This document shows positions 1 through 11,950 of a stretch of 64,000 nt of DNA, piece by piece. The stretch is taken from positions 1 through 64,000 of the forward strand of contig JADFUC010002439.1 in NCBI GenBank assembly GCA_019722365.1. The letters are read 5' to 3'. A model generated the notes under the pieces. It was not told where the DNA came from. It saw only the letters and a program-made list of their open reading frames with translations, and ran no database searches. The DNA is from Lithospermum erythrorhizon (taxonomy: Eukaryota; Streptophyta; Magnoliopsida; Boraginales; Boraginaceae). The position numbers and the translations under genes are program-made. Position 1 is the first letter of the stretch, and every line of letters begins with the position of its first letter.

Positions 1-1575
1 TCATTGTACTTCGTTCAGTTACGTATTGCTCGGTCGGGGTCACCGCGCTCATGATAACACACAAAACAATCAAACATCGACACGCAGCCACCCGACCTGG
101 CGGCCGCACAAAATCTCATAACATGAATATTGATACAACTATCCCATGATATAAATCATAATCACTAATATCTCATGATATGAATCATAATCTCAATTAT
201 CTCATGATATAACCCAAAATCTCAATTATTTCATCATATGAATCATAAATCAGAATTTACACATAGTATCAATCATAATCACACAATACACATATCGGAA
301 TAATCTCGAAGATATCACACGTAATATATACAACATAATATATGAAAAGGTCCCCGTCATTGACATTTGTCTTCGCTTTCGAGCTTAGCGGTAATAATGA
401 CTCACAAGGCCGGGTCCCTCGTGCTAGATCAGAACTCGACTTCACTATTCAAGAAAATTATACATTATAACACATTTTGTAGAATAACATCTCTTAGGAT
501 ATATATAAACCCGGAGTGTTATACCCCGCGTCTCGCGATTCAAATTTAGAACCGCTTATGATAAATCGTATCCCCAGATTGAATACACTTTTAATATTGC
601 AACATAACTACATTCCATCGCCAACCGTAAAATCTGATATTCGGTCATCGCCTTATTACTGACAATAACACTTTAAGCACGTTCTAATCGATCCGACAAT
701 CGATTGACAACTAATTAATCCATTAAATACAACCTCGATTCAAACGCTAAATGCTATCACGAACTTTCCCCGAACTTTCTCGACCCAGTATCTACTATCC
801 ATTATCGAACCAATAATTCTATACCCAAAACAACTATATTAAAATCATACAGCATAAATGTAATGATTTTAAAGTTCGTTTTAAGAAAGAGTCGATAAAA
901 AGTCCGACACCTCGACTTACACCACTTTCTAACCCCGATAATCCTCAAATCACCCGGCTAATCCCCCTCACGATACTCGGATAACATTTACATGCCATAA
1001 TAAATTCAAGATCTAAAAGTCAACAAAAATTCATAAAAGTCAACTCTTCAAAACTCAAGAAATATCTCAAAAGATTTGATCTTTCTTACCTAGATATGAT
1101 GAGGATGATGAGGAGAAGAAAATCCACAACTTTGTTCTTGAATTTAGGCGACAATCGATGAGAGAAATGGAAAAAAAATTCGAGGAAATGGAGAGAAGCG
1201 TTGACGTGGAGAAAAGAAGGTTTTGGATGAGGATGGAGGGTAGTGGTGGTAGGTGAGACTATTTAGAGGGAAGAAATTTAAGTTAGTTTGGTTTCGGTTA
1301 ATTTTCACCTTCCGTGGCTTAAATACCAGCGGCTTAGATTTTAATTTGTGTTATTCCCGAGGCATATATTACTACTGCATCATGCACAAATCTCGATATA
1401 TCGATATTCCAAAATTATTTAAACTATCTCCGGGTCCATACAAGCGAAATATACCACCAACCGACCGATTTGTTGAATTCTCGCTCTGACTTGAAATTTT
1501 TAATTTCGCTGAAACTCACTCCACCGAGAAACTTATCGATCAACGTAACATTGGTAAGGAAGCGGGTTATTTCCA
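1..1575 (-). mobile_element. Ty3-type LTR, terminal part, cut by the window start
   Basis: Read on the minus strand, the LTR begins at 1575 with TGGAAATAACCCGC, the same kind of start as the LTR ending at 54976 (TGTAATAACCCG) and the pair at 38426-46673. Shared landmarks are the run of AAGTCAAC motifs followed by CTTACCT and ATGATGAGG near 1020-1120 (compare 40000-40090 and 54480-54580), and the sequence around 1285-1420 that matches 40260-40400. The other end lies outside the window, so I cannot say whether it is a solo LTR or part of a full element. Small open frames inside it (for example 1253-1489) are not coding. Confidence 0.6.
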
Positions 1576-1696
1576 CGGACATTTTTAATATATATTTTTT
1601 AAGCAGATAATGTATTTTTTAAAAGATATTTATCTATTAAACATAAATACATTTAAAAATGTAATGCAATTGTGGTATGCCTTACTAATAATTTGA

Positions 1697-2190
1697 ATAG
1701 TGATATTAAGATAAGTGCTACCTTAACTTGAAAAGAATTTGATTGAAGTTTTTTAACAAAGCGTCGTCTAAGATATCATAGTGTTATCTAAGTAAGACCT
1801 TGGGTAGCGCCTGAAAAAGGAATACCTTAGTAAGATTTCAGATAGCGTTCATGAAATAAATGCTACCTAAATAACAAGTTGGGTAGCGCTCTTAAATTAA
1901 GTGCTACCTTTCATTGAAATTAACTTAGGTATCATTTTTTAAGAGAAACTTCTACCCTAATATATACAAAGATTTACCTTATTACGTACTTGGATAACGT
2001 TTTTAAGTGAGCACTATCTAAGTTATCGAAGCGTTACATAAGTAAGAGTTTGGGTAGCGTTTGGAAAAAAATGTACTACCTTAATAATTTCTTGGATAGC
2101 ATTTGTAAAATAAGCGCTATCTAAGATTAAAAAGCGTACCTAAGTATCGCCAGGTAGCGCGTCCTTAGCGCTACCTAAATAGTGATTACT
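1697..2190. repeat. Cluster of alternating GGTAGCGC / GCGCTACC motifs
   Basis: About fourteen perfect or one-off copies of GGTAGCG and its complement CGCTACC alternate through this stretch, for example near 1803, 1860, 1885, 1901, 2055, 2085, 2118, 2151 and 2168. Many neighbouring pairs face each other and could fold into hairpins. Subterminal regions of CACTA and Mutator-like transposons in plants have this look, as binding sites for the element's own protein. I do not find matching CACTA ends nearby, so the assignment to a transposon end is inference. Confidence 0.55.
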
Positions 2191-2269
2191 TAAGTCTCGT
2201 TTTGTAATAATTATCGAGTCTATGGCTCGATTAATCATTGATTTGAGTTAGGATTTCTTCATAATGCCA

Positions 2270-2510
2270 AAATCGGTTGGATTAGGACTAAAAAGCGTTG
2301 CATTAGACCTAATGCAACATTTAGCTTCATTAAATACGCTTTGCGTTGCGTTGGGTCTAATGCCACCTAATGGAGCGTCTTTGGCCCTATTCTGCGGCAG
2401 GTTCTTATAATTTAAATAGTCTATAACTAATGCAATAGTCTAGTATTCTGATACGTTGCGTTTGCCCTACCTATAACTAATCTTGAGGGCCTTTTGACCT
2501 ATTGCGATAG
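2270..2510. repeat. Second inverted-motif cluster (TTGCATTAG / CTAATGCAA)
   Basis: A perfect inverted repeat with 10-base arms lies at 2297-2318 (GTTGCATTAG, two bases, CTAATGCAAC). Diverged copies follow in both orientations near 2340-2365, 2425-2445 and 2450-2480. The motif differs from the GGTAGCGC set just upstream, but the arrangement is alike. It may be the subterminal region of a second element or the other part of the same one. Confidence 0.45.
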
Positions 2511-2519
2511 TAGATCGAT

Positions 2520-5463
2520 TAAATTATTTAAATAAATCATATAATTATATAAATTGTATTTAAATGAATCTTATAATACACATTTGAATAAATTATTATA
2601 ATAAACACAAATAGAATTTCATTAATATAAAATATACTATAATACAATATATATTTTTTAATGTGAAATATAATACAAAAAAATGAATACTTATTTACTA
2701 CATATATATAAATTAGTAAGTATCCATAACTAAAGAGTAATATAAAATAATTATACCTCATATAAAAAACTTTTTCTTTTATAACACCAACTTGAATAAC
2801 ATGTCGCATGATCATTGATTTTTCAATTGAAGCTTTATAAAGAGGTTTTCAGTTCCCCCTATTACATATTTGCGACTCCAGGTTAGTCAGGTGATTTGAC
2901 AAATTTGAACAGATAATTCGGACAACAGAAGTTAAAAACAGTCAATAATGAAGATGCGATTTTTTAAAGATTGGTAGATACCGACATACTGTTCTTGTGG
3001 TGGAAGTTGACACATCAATTTTGGATCAATTCAAACACTATCTCTCTTTTTATGTCATTTTATTCTTCTATTTTATTTTTTTAAACATTTGTGATGAAAA
3101 TTATAATTATATAATATTGAATATAATTATTGAGTATAATAAATACTTGAATTCATAAATTTACAATTAAAGCAGTTAGGGGTAAATTATTCTGAAAATA
3201 GAATATGTCTCTAATAACAAATACAAAAGTTCATAATTAGCCCAAGGCAGGTTAGGTAAGTGTTCTGAAAGTATAATATTATATGTTTAATAGTGACGAA
3301 AATCTCGTTATAAATCTTGAATCGAATATCATTGATTATTTAATCATGAGCAGAATCCCAAAAAGCATTACTTATAAAACTTAAATCAGATCACCGATTA
3401 TTGAGTAATCTACAGTCTACGCTAACAACATTCTATTCTATATGCACAAAAGACAAGTATGTATAATGCTTGTCAGCCGGCGGACTGTATAACCAAAGAT
3501 AAACGGACAGTAGTAGGTCTTAGTTCTGCCTCATTTACAACACTATGTCAAGTACCCATGTTGTGTTGCATCATTGCATCCAGGTGTAACATCTAGCAAC
3601 CTATTTTAATTAAATCATTAATCGATATTCACAATAAATGGAACAATATACACTATCGACTCCCTCCATGTCATTTATCCAATTATCAATTTTGATGACC
3701 AAATTGTTGATTTTTTTTTTATAATTCAAATACTTTGTATAATATTTATTTTGAGCTAAATTACATTTTGAAATCGTGATCGTTAGAAAAAATTTTATTT
3801 TTTTAAACGTAATTAGTTATTTTGCAATTTTAATATACAATTTATCATTCAATAGCTTTTTACACTTTCAATGTAATTTTTTACAATCTCAATGTAGCTT
3901 TTCACAATTCCTTAATAAATTATTTTTCATCTAAATAATCATTTATTTTGAAATGGAGGAAATATAATAGTTAGTTAAAAATATATAGAATAATATTTTT
4001 TTTTAAATGAAGCCCTTATTATCGGAATGATTCAAACTCATGACCACAACCATACAGTGATATCCCACGAGTATTTTTTTATCACTATATTGCTAACATG
4101 TAGCTATAAAGTAAAAAACGGATGGTGATTTTTTATCACTATATTGATTCAAGTAAAAAATATGTTTATTATCTAAAGCTAAAAAGTTTGTTAATTTTCC
4201 ATCATCAAAAATCAAACTATATAATATTTTTAAAATGGTTATAATATATATTATATGGCCAAAGGGGGCAGTGCCCCCGAAACTTTTTTTAATTGTTTAT
4301 TATATATTTATTTATATACCGTATTACATTTGTTATATGCAAATTATTTTTGGAAGGATTTAAGACTCTGATCCATAATATATTATTACAGTAAATATAT
4401 CACTTCACACTATTTATAAGGAATATTGCTTATGGAAGCAGGGACTGTACTAAAATATATAAGACCCCCTTTGTGAGTAACGTTGCATGGCGATTTTGGA
4501 GGTAATCCAAGTGATCTATTAATAATGGATAAATCAATCACAATTAATTCTTACAAGGATTAATTGTGTGTGTATTTTTTTTTTCCTTAGAATGACTAAG
4601 TTGATCAATTGTTAAATTATCTATAAATTAAAGAGGTTAGATATCAATTTTGTAGATTATAGAAATATCCTATTGAGAAATAAAATAAAATTAAAAGTAT
4701 ATTAATTGAGGACCTTATAGAAATATGCTATTTGTGTAGATCATATCTTAAAAAGAATAGATATAATTTATTTTTCTAATTTACATTAAAAAAATGTAAT
4801 TGGCCCCCTATTACTAAATCATGGCTCCGCCCTGTATATATTTACAATATTTCATTTTATGGGATATATTTTTCATCTACTACTTGTAAAAAATATTTAA
4901 ATATTTTGCCGTTTTGGCATTTATGGTGTCAGTACTGTTCCAGAAATTTAAGAGTAGGAGGTTATGAAAAATTAATTCAAGCATCATTTATGAGATTTTA
5001 TTTGAGAATGAAATTGAATAGAATCGATATATGATATATACACTTACATTAGTCAAATATGTTCTTTATTCAAGTAGTTATCAGGGTCAATTATTGCATA
5101 AATGATATTTTAATAATTAAATAAGAAGTGGTATATTGAAACTTTAGTGAAATTTCAATGGATGATTCAATAAAGAATACTTTTGCATTATACTCTCGAT
5201 CAATACTAAACACTTTTGTAAAAATTAAATTACTTTTGATTTAAGATTCTAATTGAATGTCCGGAACCGTTTGGTAAAATAAGCGCCGACACAAAAGAAA
5301 TTTCCAATATTTATATCATATTATGACATTAGATGTAAATTATATCAATGAATCACTTTTTAATTTATTTTACAATTATTATAATAACTTTACTTGTAAC
5401 GATATCAAAATTAAGTGTCTTTTAAAACAAAAAATTGTCATGAAAGATTGAAACGGACAACTT
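2520..5463. other. AT-rich intergenic DNA
   Basis: I see no gene in this stretch. It is very AT-rich; the minus-strand open frame at 2537-2815 is a low-complexity Ile/Tyr/Phe translation and is not credible. A MITE-like element at 3660-3963 is listed separately. A GC-rich perfect hairpin (GGGGGCA, one base, TGCCCCC) sits at 4264-4278 in otherwise AT-rich DNA, and a GGCCCCCT...GGCTCCGCCC stretch follows at about 4802-4835. Together they may be the eroded ends of a transposon, but I cannot name it. Confidence 0.6.
3660..3963. mobile_element. Stowaway-like MITE, eroded
   Basis: The left end reads CTCCCTCCATGTCATTTATC and the right end, reverse-complemented, reads TTTCCTCCATTTCAAAATAA. Both continue into matching TTAT..GATG blocks. 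CTCCCTCC-type inverted ends and an AT-rich non-coding interior of about 300 bp fit Stowaway (Tc1/mariner-derived) MITEs. No clean TA duplication is left, since TA is present on the right side only. Confidence 0.45.
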
Positions 5464-6416
5464 TAAGCGTTATTTGGTACGGCTGCATTTAACAAATGCG
5501 CACGCATCAGACATAGGAAATGAATTGTTTTGAACAATTCAATTACTTTGTTTGGTATATTATATGACTCAAATAATTTATCTTACATATTTCATATATG
5601 ATAATAAGAATAAATAATACAAATATATATATTAAATTAATATAAATTTATTAATTATAGATTTTATTTATCTATTTATTCTAAAATAATGAGATAAACT
5701 AGTATTAATATATTCATTTTAAGTACATATTTTAACGTAATTAATAGTAATTTCAAAGTTACATAGCAATAATATATTAATTTTCACGTAATATTACAAT
5801 ATATTAGTTTTGAAATACAATATACTTAGTTTTAAAGTAATATTATAAAAGATTAATTTAAATATATTTTTTAAATAATTTCAAAGCAATTGATATTAAG
5901 ATATTCATTAGAATTATAAATTTTAATGTAATTTAGATATAATTGCTATTTAATAGTTTAAAGTTTGAACAATACTTATGAAATTATAATATTCTATATT
6001 TTATTATAAAATATTTCCTAATATAATTTTTATATTATATATCTACCATATATATTGATTAATTTATTATATGTGACAAATTAAAAAAATTTATATACAT
6101 TTAATATTACTATAGTTAATATAACACACATATATTTAATATTATATGATGTATAAATATATAATTATTTAATATTATACAAATTATATTTATGTTTATT
6201 AATAACTTATTTGTATTTCATTACTCAGAGGCGTGTAATTCGCTAATGCCATCATTTGGTGGACTATAGCTACTCATCATTTTAGTGGACAATAGTTTAA
6301 CACCCCATATGAGATAATGGAATTGCTTATGGAAATGGAATCAAACAAGAATTTAAACATCAAACTAAGTAACGAAATCATTTCATTCCATTCCAGCATA
6401 CCAAACACAATCTTAA
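5464..6416. mobile_element. PIF/Harbinger-like non-autonomous element
   Basis: TAA flanks both ends (5464-5466 and 6414-6416). The inner ends form an imperfect inverted repeat: GCGTTATTTGGTACGGCTG on the left, AGATTGTGTTTGGTATGCTG on the right when reverse-complemented. A three-base TAA/TTA duplication and a TTTGGTA-containing terminus fit the Tourist/Harbinger group. The ~950 bp interior is extremely AT-rich and has no coding potential. The ends match imperfectly, so the class is tentative. Confidence 0.4.
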
Positions 6417-6496
6417 GGAGAGCTAACTTGATGCATCCAACAAATTTCTTTCATCATCCAATCTCAATTCCACTCAAAAAGAAATTGTAATTTATA

Positions 6497-7686
6497 TGTA
6501 CATCGAAGAAATAGATAAATAAAATTGGAATTAATTTTTAATTAATAAAATTTATTTTTTATGGATTTATTAATTTACTCACTTTTCATCTGATCACACG
6601 ACACACGTGGTTGTATTAGAGTTCACTTATTAATTAAATTCAAGCCATGAGAAAATAATAGTTCCCCTGGATTCAAGGGGTTGAGAGTTAATTTTAGGTT
6701 AAAATTAGGGTTTTACATTAAATAAACCTAATTTTAAACCTGTAATGGTTTCCGAAGATGTGGCTTAAAACGAATGCCACAAGGAAATATCGGGATCAAT
6801 AAATAAATCAAGCTTCGATTCATTTTCATTTGCGAGCCAATAGGTTCCTCGCACCAAATCAAGTCATGATATTTCCTGCACCAACAAGCCTACGGTGAAA
6901 CACGTCAAGTATGTCCCTACACCAAATCAAGTCAGGATAGGACGTTCGCCGGCGCCCCTACCTCAACATCAACAGAGCTGAACATACTAGAGGAAAGGCA
7001 TTATCCCACGTGCCTAACGAGAAGCCTAACCCGCCACTAACCCCAGCTCAAGTCGAAGAGACCAAGTCAGTCTTCTACTCTACATCAAGTTCGGTACCAC
7101 GCTAAGGTTCCCGAACTAGTCCACCAAAACGTAGACAAACATCAAACACGATCCCGGCAAGTGACACATATCCAAGTCATCATATCAAAGTCCCACCACA
7201 AGTGACCTATCCAATCATGAGGGTCGTTTCGGCCCACCTAGCCTACCTATCCAATCAAGCGAGTGGTCGCTACGCAACCAAATTTCAATCTATCCAATCA
7301 ACAAGCAGGGTCAACGTCCACCAACCCACATATCCACCAAACGGAGGGGTCCAAGTCCCACCATCCACCCATATCTCAAGGATCAAAGTCCAAGATAAAG
7401 ATCGTTCGCATAACCACGGGATCAAGTGTCGCCACATTCCGGTTCGACTATATCCAAAGCTAGTTTCAAGCCCAGCCCAAGTGACATATCCAAGCTCGCT
7501 ACACCTGCCTCGCCTAAATTTCAAGTCCATATCATGCCAAGCCATATCAGACGCCAACATACGAGGGAGGTTACTAGACTCCGATAGTCAAACCCCAACC
7601 GCTTCGATAAATCTCTTTGTACTAAAAGATTTTCTCAAAGAGATTTTGTTATTCGGAGCGCATATAAATAATAAAATCTTTCTTCA
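6497..7686. repeat. Outer LTR, left copy (A)
   Basis: It starts TGTACATCGAAG and ends CTTTCTTCA, giving TG...CA ends. It matches 24659-26165 throughout, including ATTAAATAAACCTAATTTTA at 6715, the AACATCAACAG block near 6965, and the final ATATAAATAATAAAATC. Between about 7160 and 7510 it holds irregular short repeats containing CATATCCAA and CAAAGTCC. Open frames at 7202-7693 and 7285-7560 fall in this repeat and are not genes. Confidence 0.6.
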
Positions 7687-8230
7687 GCCATAAATCTGCA
7701 CGCCTGTGCGACTATCTCCGCTCTTCATCACTGGCCGACTCAAAAATGGTTCCAAGGGGCCTATCCAGACTTTTCACCATGCTCCAAGGAGTACTACAAG
7801 GTGCAAGAGTCACAACAGTACCGTCGATATATTGCACTCAAATGTGCGCTGCATCACCAACCGCTGCCGAACAAATCAAGAAAATTCGTGGCCTAGAGTC
7901 CGAATGTACCGGTGATTTAACTCAAGCCGCTGTTCGGGCACTACCGGCTCGCGGCGGCTTGCAATCAAAGTATTTAGTCGCATTAATCGATTCGTGAGAA
8001 GACCTTAAAGATAAATATACCGAGGTCTCCGGGGCCCAACATACTACTGCGAGCCTTAGAAGAACACGGGTTACCACATCGTCAAAGTACCAGCGCACTA
8101 CGCAACCTCGGGACGACATGTTCCACATGAACCGGACATCGAGTACCTTTGAAACCCAAATTATGCCCAACTCGGGGTACTCATCACCATCCGTAAGTAG
8201 TTCTATAACAAAGATATCCATGTGGAAGGG
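7687..8230. other. Internal remnant between LTR A and LTR B
   Basis: This is retrotransposon-internal DNA left of the inner element. A plus-strand open frame at 7746-7997 and overlapping frames at 7706-7915 (+) and 7922-8221 (-) exist, but none shows a domain I recognise. I therefore do not call a gene. Position directly inside the LTR would suit a leader or gag remnant. Confidence 0.35.
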
Positions 8231-10620
8231 TGCCTCTAATCCCGCGCGACCTCCTTAGTCAAAGCAAGATACGACCCCGTTGAAGATGCAGGGTTGATCA
8301 AACTACCACCCAAAGTCACAGAAAACAAGATGCATGGACTGAACGAGATCTAGAGGATGTTTCAACGCAAAGGGTACGCCACCAAAGGGTTAACAGTGGG
8401 ACCCGGTTACACCCCCAGATAGCCAATAGTCAAAAGGGTAGCCAACTACCACATAGCCGAGGCGAAGCCAAGAACACCGTGATGAATCCAAACGCGTAGG
8501 AAAAGACAACAAACGTACCAAGCAATATAAAACATCACAGGGGAAAAGGATCAAGAGGCTATATCCCAACACGCGTAGTAAAACTCAAAAGCAAACGGAG
8601 TGGGAACACTCAAAAGAGTTGAACTACACCCAATGTGAATCTGAGCCCCACTCACGGTGGCATAACCGCCTCAGAAAGGAAAGAGAGCTCACGCAGGACC
8701 GGAGGCCAACACCACACAAAGAGGTCAGAAGTCCAGAGTCCTACCAACTCAACCTCACGTATCAAAGATAAGGCAGCAAGCTGTTGACAACTCTTAGAGA
8801 CCACTATCTTTGGAAGAATATATCAAAGTGCTACTGTGATCATATCACTACACAAAGAGGACAGAGGTCCAGAGTCTCACCAACTCGACCTCAAGCAAAA
8901 AGACAAGCGCAGCAGTCGCTCGATCAATCCCCAGAGACTACCACCCATGTGGAGAATGTATCAATCAAGGCCAGATCATATCACCACACAAAGAGGACAA
9001 AAGTCCAGAGTGTCAGCAACTCGACCTCAAGCAAAAAAAGGCAAGGCAAAAAGCCAAGTGGCTCAACTCTAGGAGACCACTACCTCAGAAGAGAATGTAT
9101 CAGGCGAGGGCAAATCATATCACCATACAAGCAGGATAGAGGTCTAGTCCTATCAACTCAACCTCAAGCAAAAAAAGACACGCATAGCTGCCGATCAACT
9201 CAGAGACCACTACCTCGTGGGAGAATGACGTGCGCCATATCATATCAACACACAAAGAGGATAGGGGTTCAAGCAATCTCACCAACTCAAATCAAACCAA
9301 GTTCTGTGATCTCAAGCAAAAGCTCAAGCAAATGTCAGCACGTAAGAACAGAACAAAAGCACAAAGCGACAGTACGTAAACACGTGACTGCTCCAGCCCT
9401 AATTGGCAAATAAAAATGCATAATTCCCATGGACCCTAAATACGAGCGACGTGGAGCATGAAAAATACCTATGCAATGGATATATAAAGTTCATCAAAGT
9501 CGACAAGCAAATAGATATGGCCAAAATACTACGAAAGACGCAAATATGTGCCTAATTGCAGGAATAAACCTAATTCGTGATATCTAATAATTCAGGCTTA
9601 CCCACTTTGGCGATTTGACAATTTGTATCGCTGCCTCTTCAAGACCTTCGAGACCATATGTGGTTCTCATCAAGATGATGAGCGTAGAGGGAGATATAGT
9701 CCTAATCAACACAAGCGATGCAAAAAAAATAGGACATCATAGTGCTAAGTCAAACGTGCATCTGAAAATTCAAAAAATTAAGAAAAACAATCAACGTGGT
9801 ACAAGAACCCTACAGAAACGTCCACTTCGAATTTCATGTTATTCTGACAAGCAAATCAACGGGAACAATTCAAAGAAAATTCAACACAATTCAAAAACGG
9901 GATTCTACAACAATACATGCAAAAATTATTAAAATTATGGGATTTATTCAAGTTAAACCCTAATATGATTAATATATTGCATGGGGTATATCATGATCAT
10001 CCACTTATATGCACATTTATGTAGAATTAATGAAAAAGGTGGAATCTTTACCTGAACGAAGATCCCGGCATCAGGTAGCAGCCTAAGCTCAAAGAGAATA
10101 CCCGAAATCAAGAAAAGAAAAAACATATATTATTTTGAACCAACATCGTGTTAGAAAATATCAATAAAGAAAAAATTCTTCGGAGCCGAAGTCCGGGTTC
10201 GGTAAATCAAGAAGAAAAAGTGGGAGGTTAAAAAGAGAAAATCGAAACTCTACACTACACATACAATTTTCGAACAAGAAGGAAAGGAGAAGAAAAACAA
10301 AATTCTCACCTTAGTTTGGTGATGAAATTTTCGGCCCTTATGCAAGAAGAAGATGGTGATTTTGTGTTTGAAGCAATAAAAAAGTCATCTTATAAGACCG
10401 TGGTTTATGTTGCGAAGTCGGCTCAAGACTGGCTGAGTCATTCAACAAAGACGCAAGTAAGTCGGACCACCAACCCCACCTCAGATTTTCAAAATGAAAA
10501 GGCCAAATGCAAGCTCATGAGTCATCCAGTACACTGAAGAATCCAAACACAATGGATGATCTAAAAATCATATGAACCAATTTTCACTATTTTAGTGTAA
10601 AATTGAGTATTTCATATATT
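8231..10620 (-). repeat. Inner LTR, first copy (B)
   Basis: This ~2.4 kb block is repeated at 21531-23960 in the same orientation. Matching landmarks are AGCAAGATA near 8263/21580, GGGTAGCCAACTACCACATA near 8440/21743, the minisatellite, CAATTCAAA..GGGATT near 9890/23190, and CACTACACATA near 10252/23552. On the minus strand the right part has a promoter-like order: TTATAAGATGAC near 10390, then a pyrimidine-rich leader ending in AAG|GTGAGAA, a possible splice donor. Exact LTR ends are not clear. Confidence 0.55.
8690..9300. repeat. 136 bp minisatellite in LTR B, about five copies
   Basis: The marker CACAAAGAGG or a close variant recurs at 8715, 8851, 8987, 9126 and 9251, giving spacings of 136, 136, 139 and 125. 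Each unit also contains CTCAAGCAAAAA and GAGACCACTACCT. The 209-codon open frame at 8784-9413 (+) translates this array and is therefore a repeat artefact. Confidence 0.75.
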
Positions 10621-11642
10621 TTATTGTGCCTAAAGTAATCCATATGAACCGTAGGATATTTAAGAATTAGTTTGCCTCCAAGTAATCTAAAGTTTGCTCT
10701 ATTTTGGATCGGGCTAGTGCTCCGATTTTTAGGTCAAATGTATTTCTTCATATCGACCCCGCACCTTGTGAGCCTTTATTTCGAACGCCGTAACTTCTCG
10801 AGTTTCCCTTTCGAACCCCAAACTTCGGGAACCTCAATTTGAGGATTTAGTGCCACCTTTTAATGTAATAAAACGGGGATTTTTAGCCCCGAACCCCTAA
10901 ATTTAATGTTCATTTAATTCGAGCTATTTTTTTCGAAACTACTGCTTGCATTTGTGGTTTTACATTAAATTTATTGTTCGATAGATAACCCTAACCACGT
11001 GTCACCTTTTAGTGACTCGATTTTAATTAATATGATTAACTCGTCTTAATCATTTTAATTATTTTTAAATAAATTTTCCTGCCCATGTGATTGCCCCCTC
11101 GAACCGGGTACACGTAGTAGCTTGCCCGACCTGCATGCTGTCCATTTTTTCTTCCAACACGAATGCCAGTATACGCTGGGTATTTAAAGGGTGTTTTTCT
11201 TCCAACATGCCTCCCTTATAAATCACATCCGATTCTTGGTTTGACTTATTCATGTAGGTTGATTTATCACGAGAATTTATTACTCATCTGTATCCAAGCT
11301 TATCATCGCTCCCTCTATCTGAGGTATCCGTAGCTCAGGATTAACAATATTTCGTACTTCACGCAACCGTGAGATTTAAGCCTAATCGCGTCCTTGGTCA
11401 TCATCCATATCTTTTGAGGACTTAGAAAGATGATAACCTATTTATGTGGACTTACCGCGATACGCTTGATCACAACCCTCGTCAACTCCTCGAATTTATA
11501 TGAATGCTGACATATTTCAGATTTCATTGCGGACATATTTTGTATGTCACTTTATCCTTAGTTGCTCCTCTCTATTCGAAACTTTGACTTAATGAAGACT
11601 TAGTAATGTCGATTTTAATTAAATCATAAGTTGGGGATTCAT

Positions 11643-11950
11643 TTAATTCTCAATTTGTCAGAGAATTAAATTATTCGGTTTAATGTTAACACGATGTATT
11701 ACATAAAGTTACACCTCAATTTAATTCTCCATTTATTAGAGAATTAAATAATTTTGGATTTAATTTTTACATGATTTATTACATGTTAAGACCCATTTAA
11801 TTCTCTATTTATTAAATAATTAAATTATTTGGGTTTAGTATTAACATGATGTATTACATGTTAAAAATCATTTAATTCACAATTTATTAGAGAATTGGAT
11901 TTTTTCAGGTTTGATGTTAACATGATGTATTATGTATGTTACTTACCCAT
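11643..11950. repeat. ~76 bp tandem repeat, four units
   Basis: Units begin TTAATTCTC at 11643, 11721 and 11797, and TTAATTCAC at 11872, spaced 78, 76 and 75 bases. Each contains AGAGAATTAAAT (degenerate in the third) followed by a GTTAACATGATGTATTACAT-like block. The units differ at many sites, so the array is old. Confidence 0.8.

Noticed and set aside
2537..2815. 92-codon frame (-)
   Set aside because: Low-complexity translation of AT-rich DNA dominated by Ile, Tyr and Phe.
7202..7693. 163-codon open frame (+)
   Set aside because: Inside the outer LTR, rich in CATATCCAA-type short repeats, with a broken counterpart in the right LTR.
8784..9413. 209-codon open frame (+)
   Set aside because: It translates the 136 bp minisatellite inside the inner LTR; repeated CACAAAGAGG units explain the open frame.
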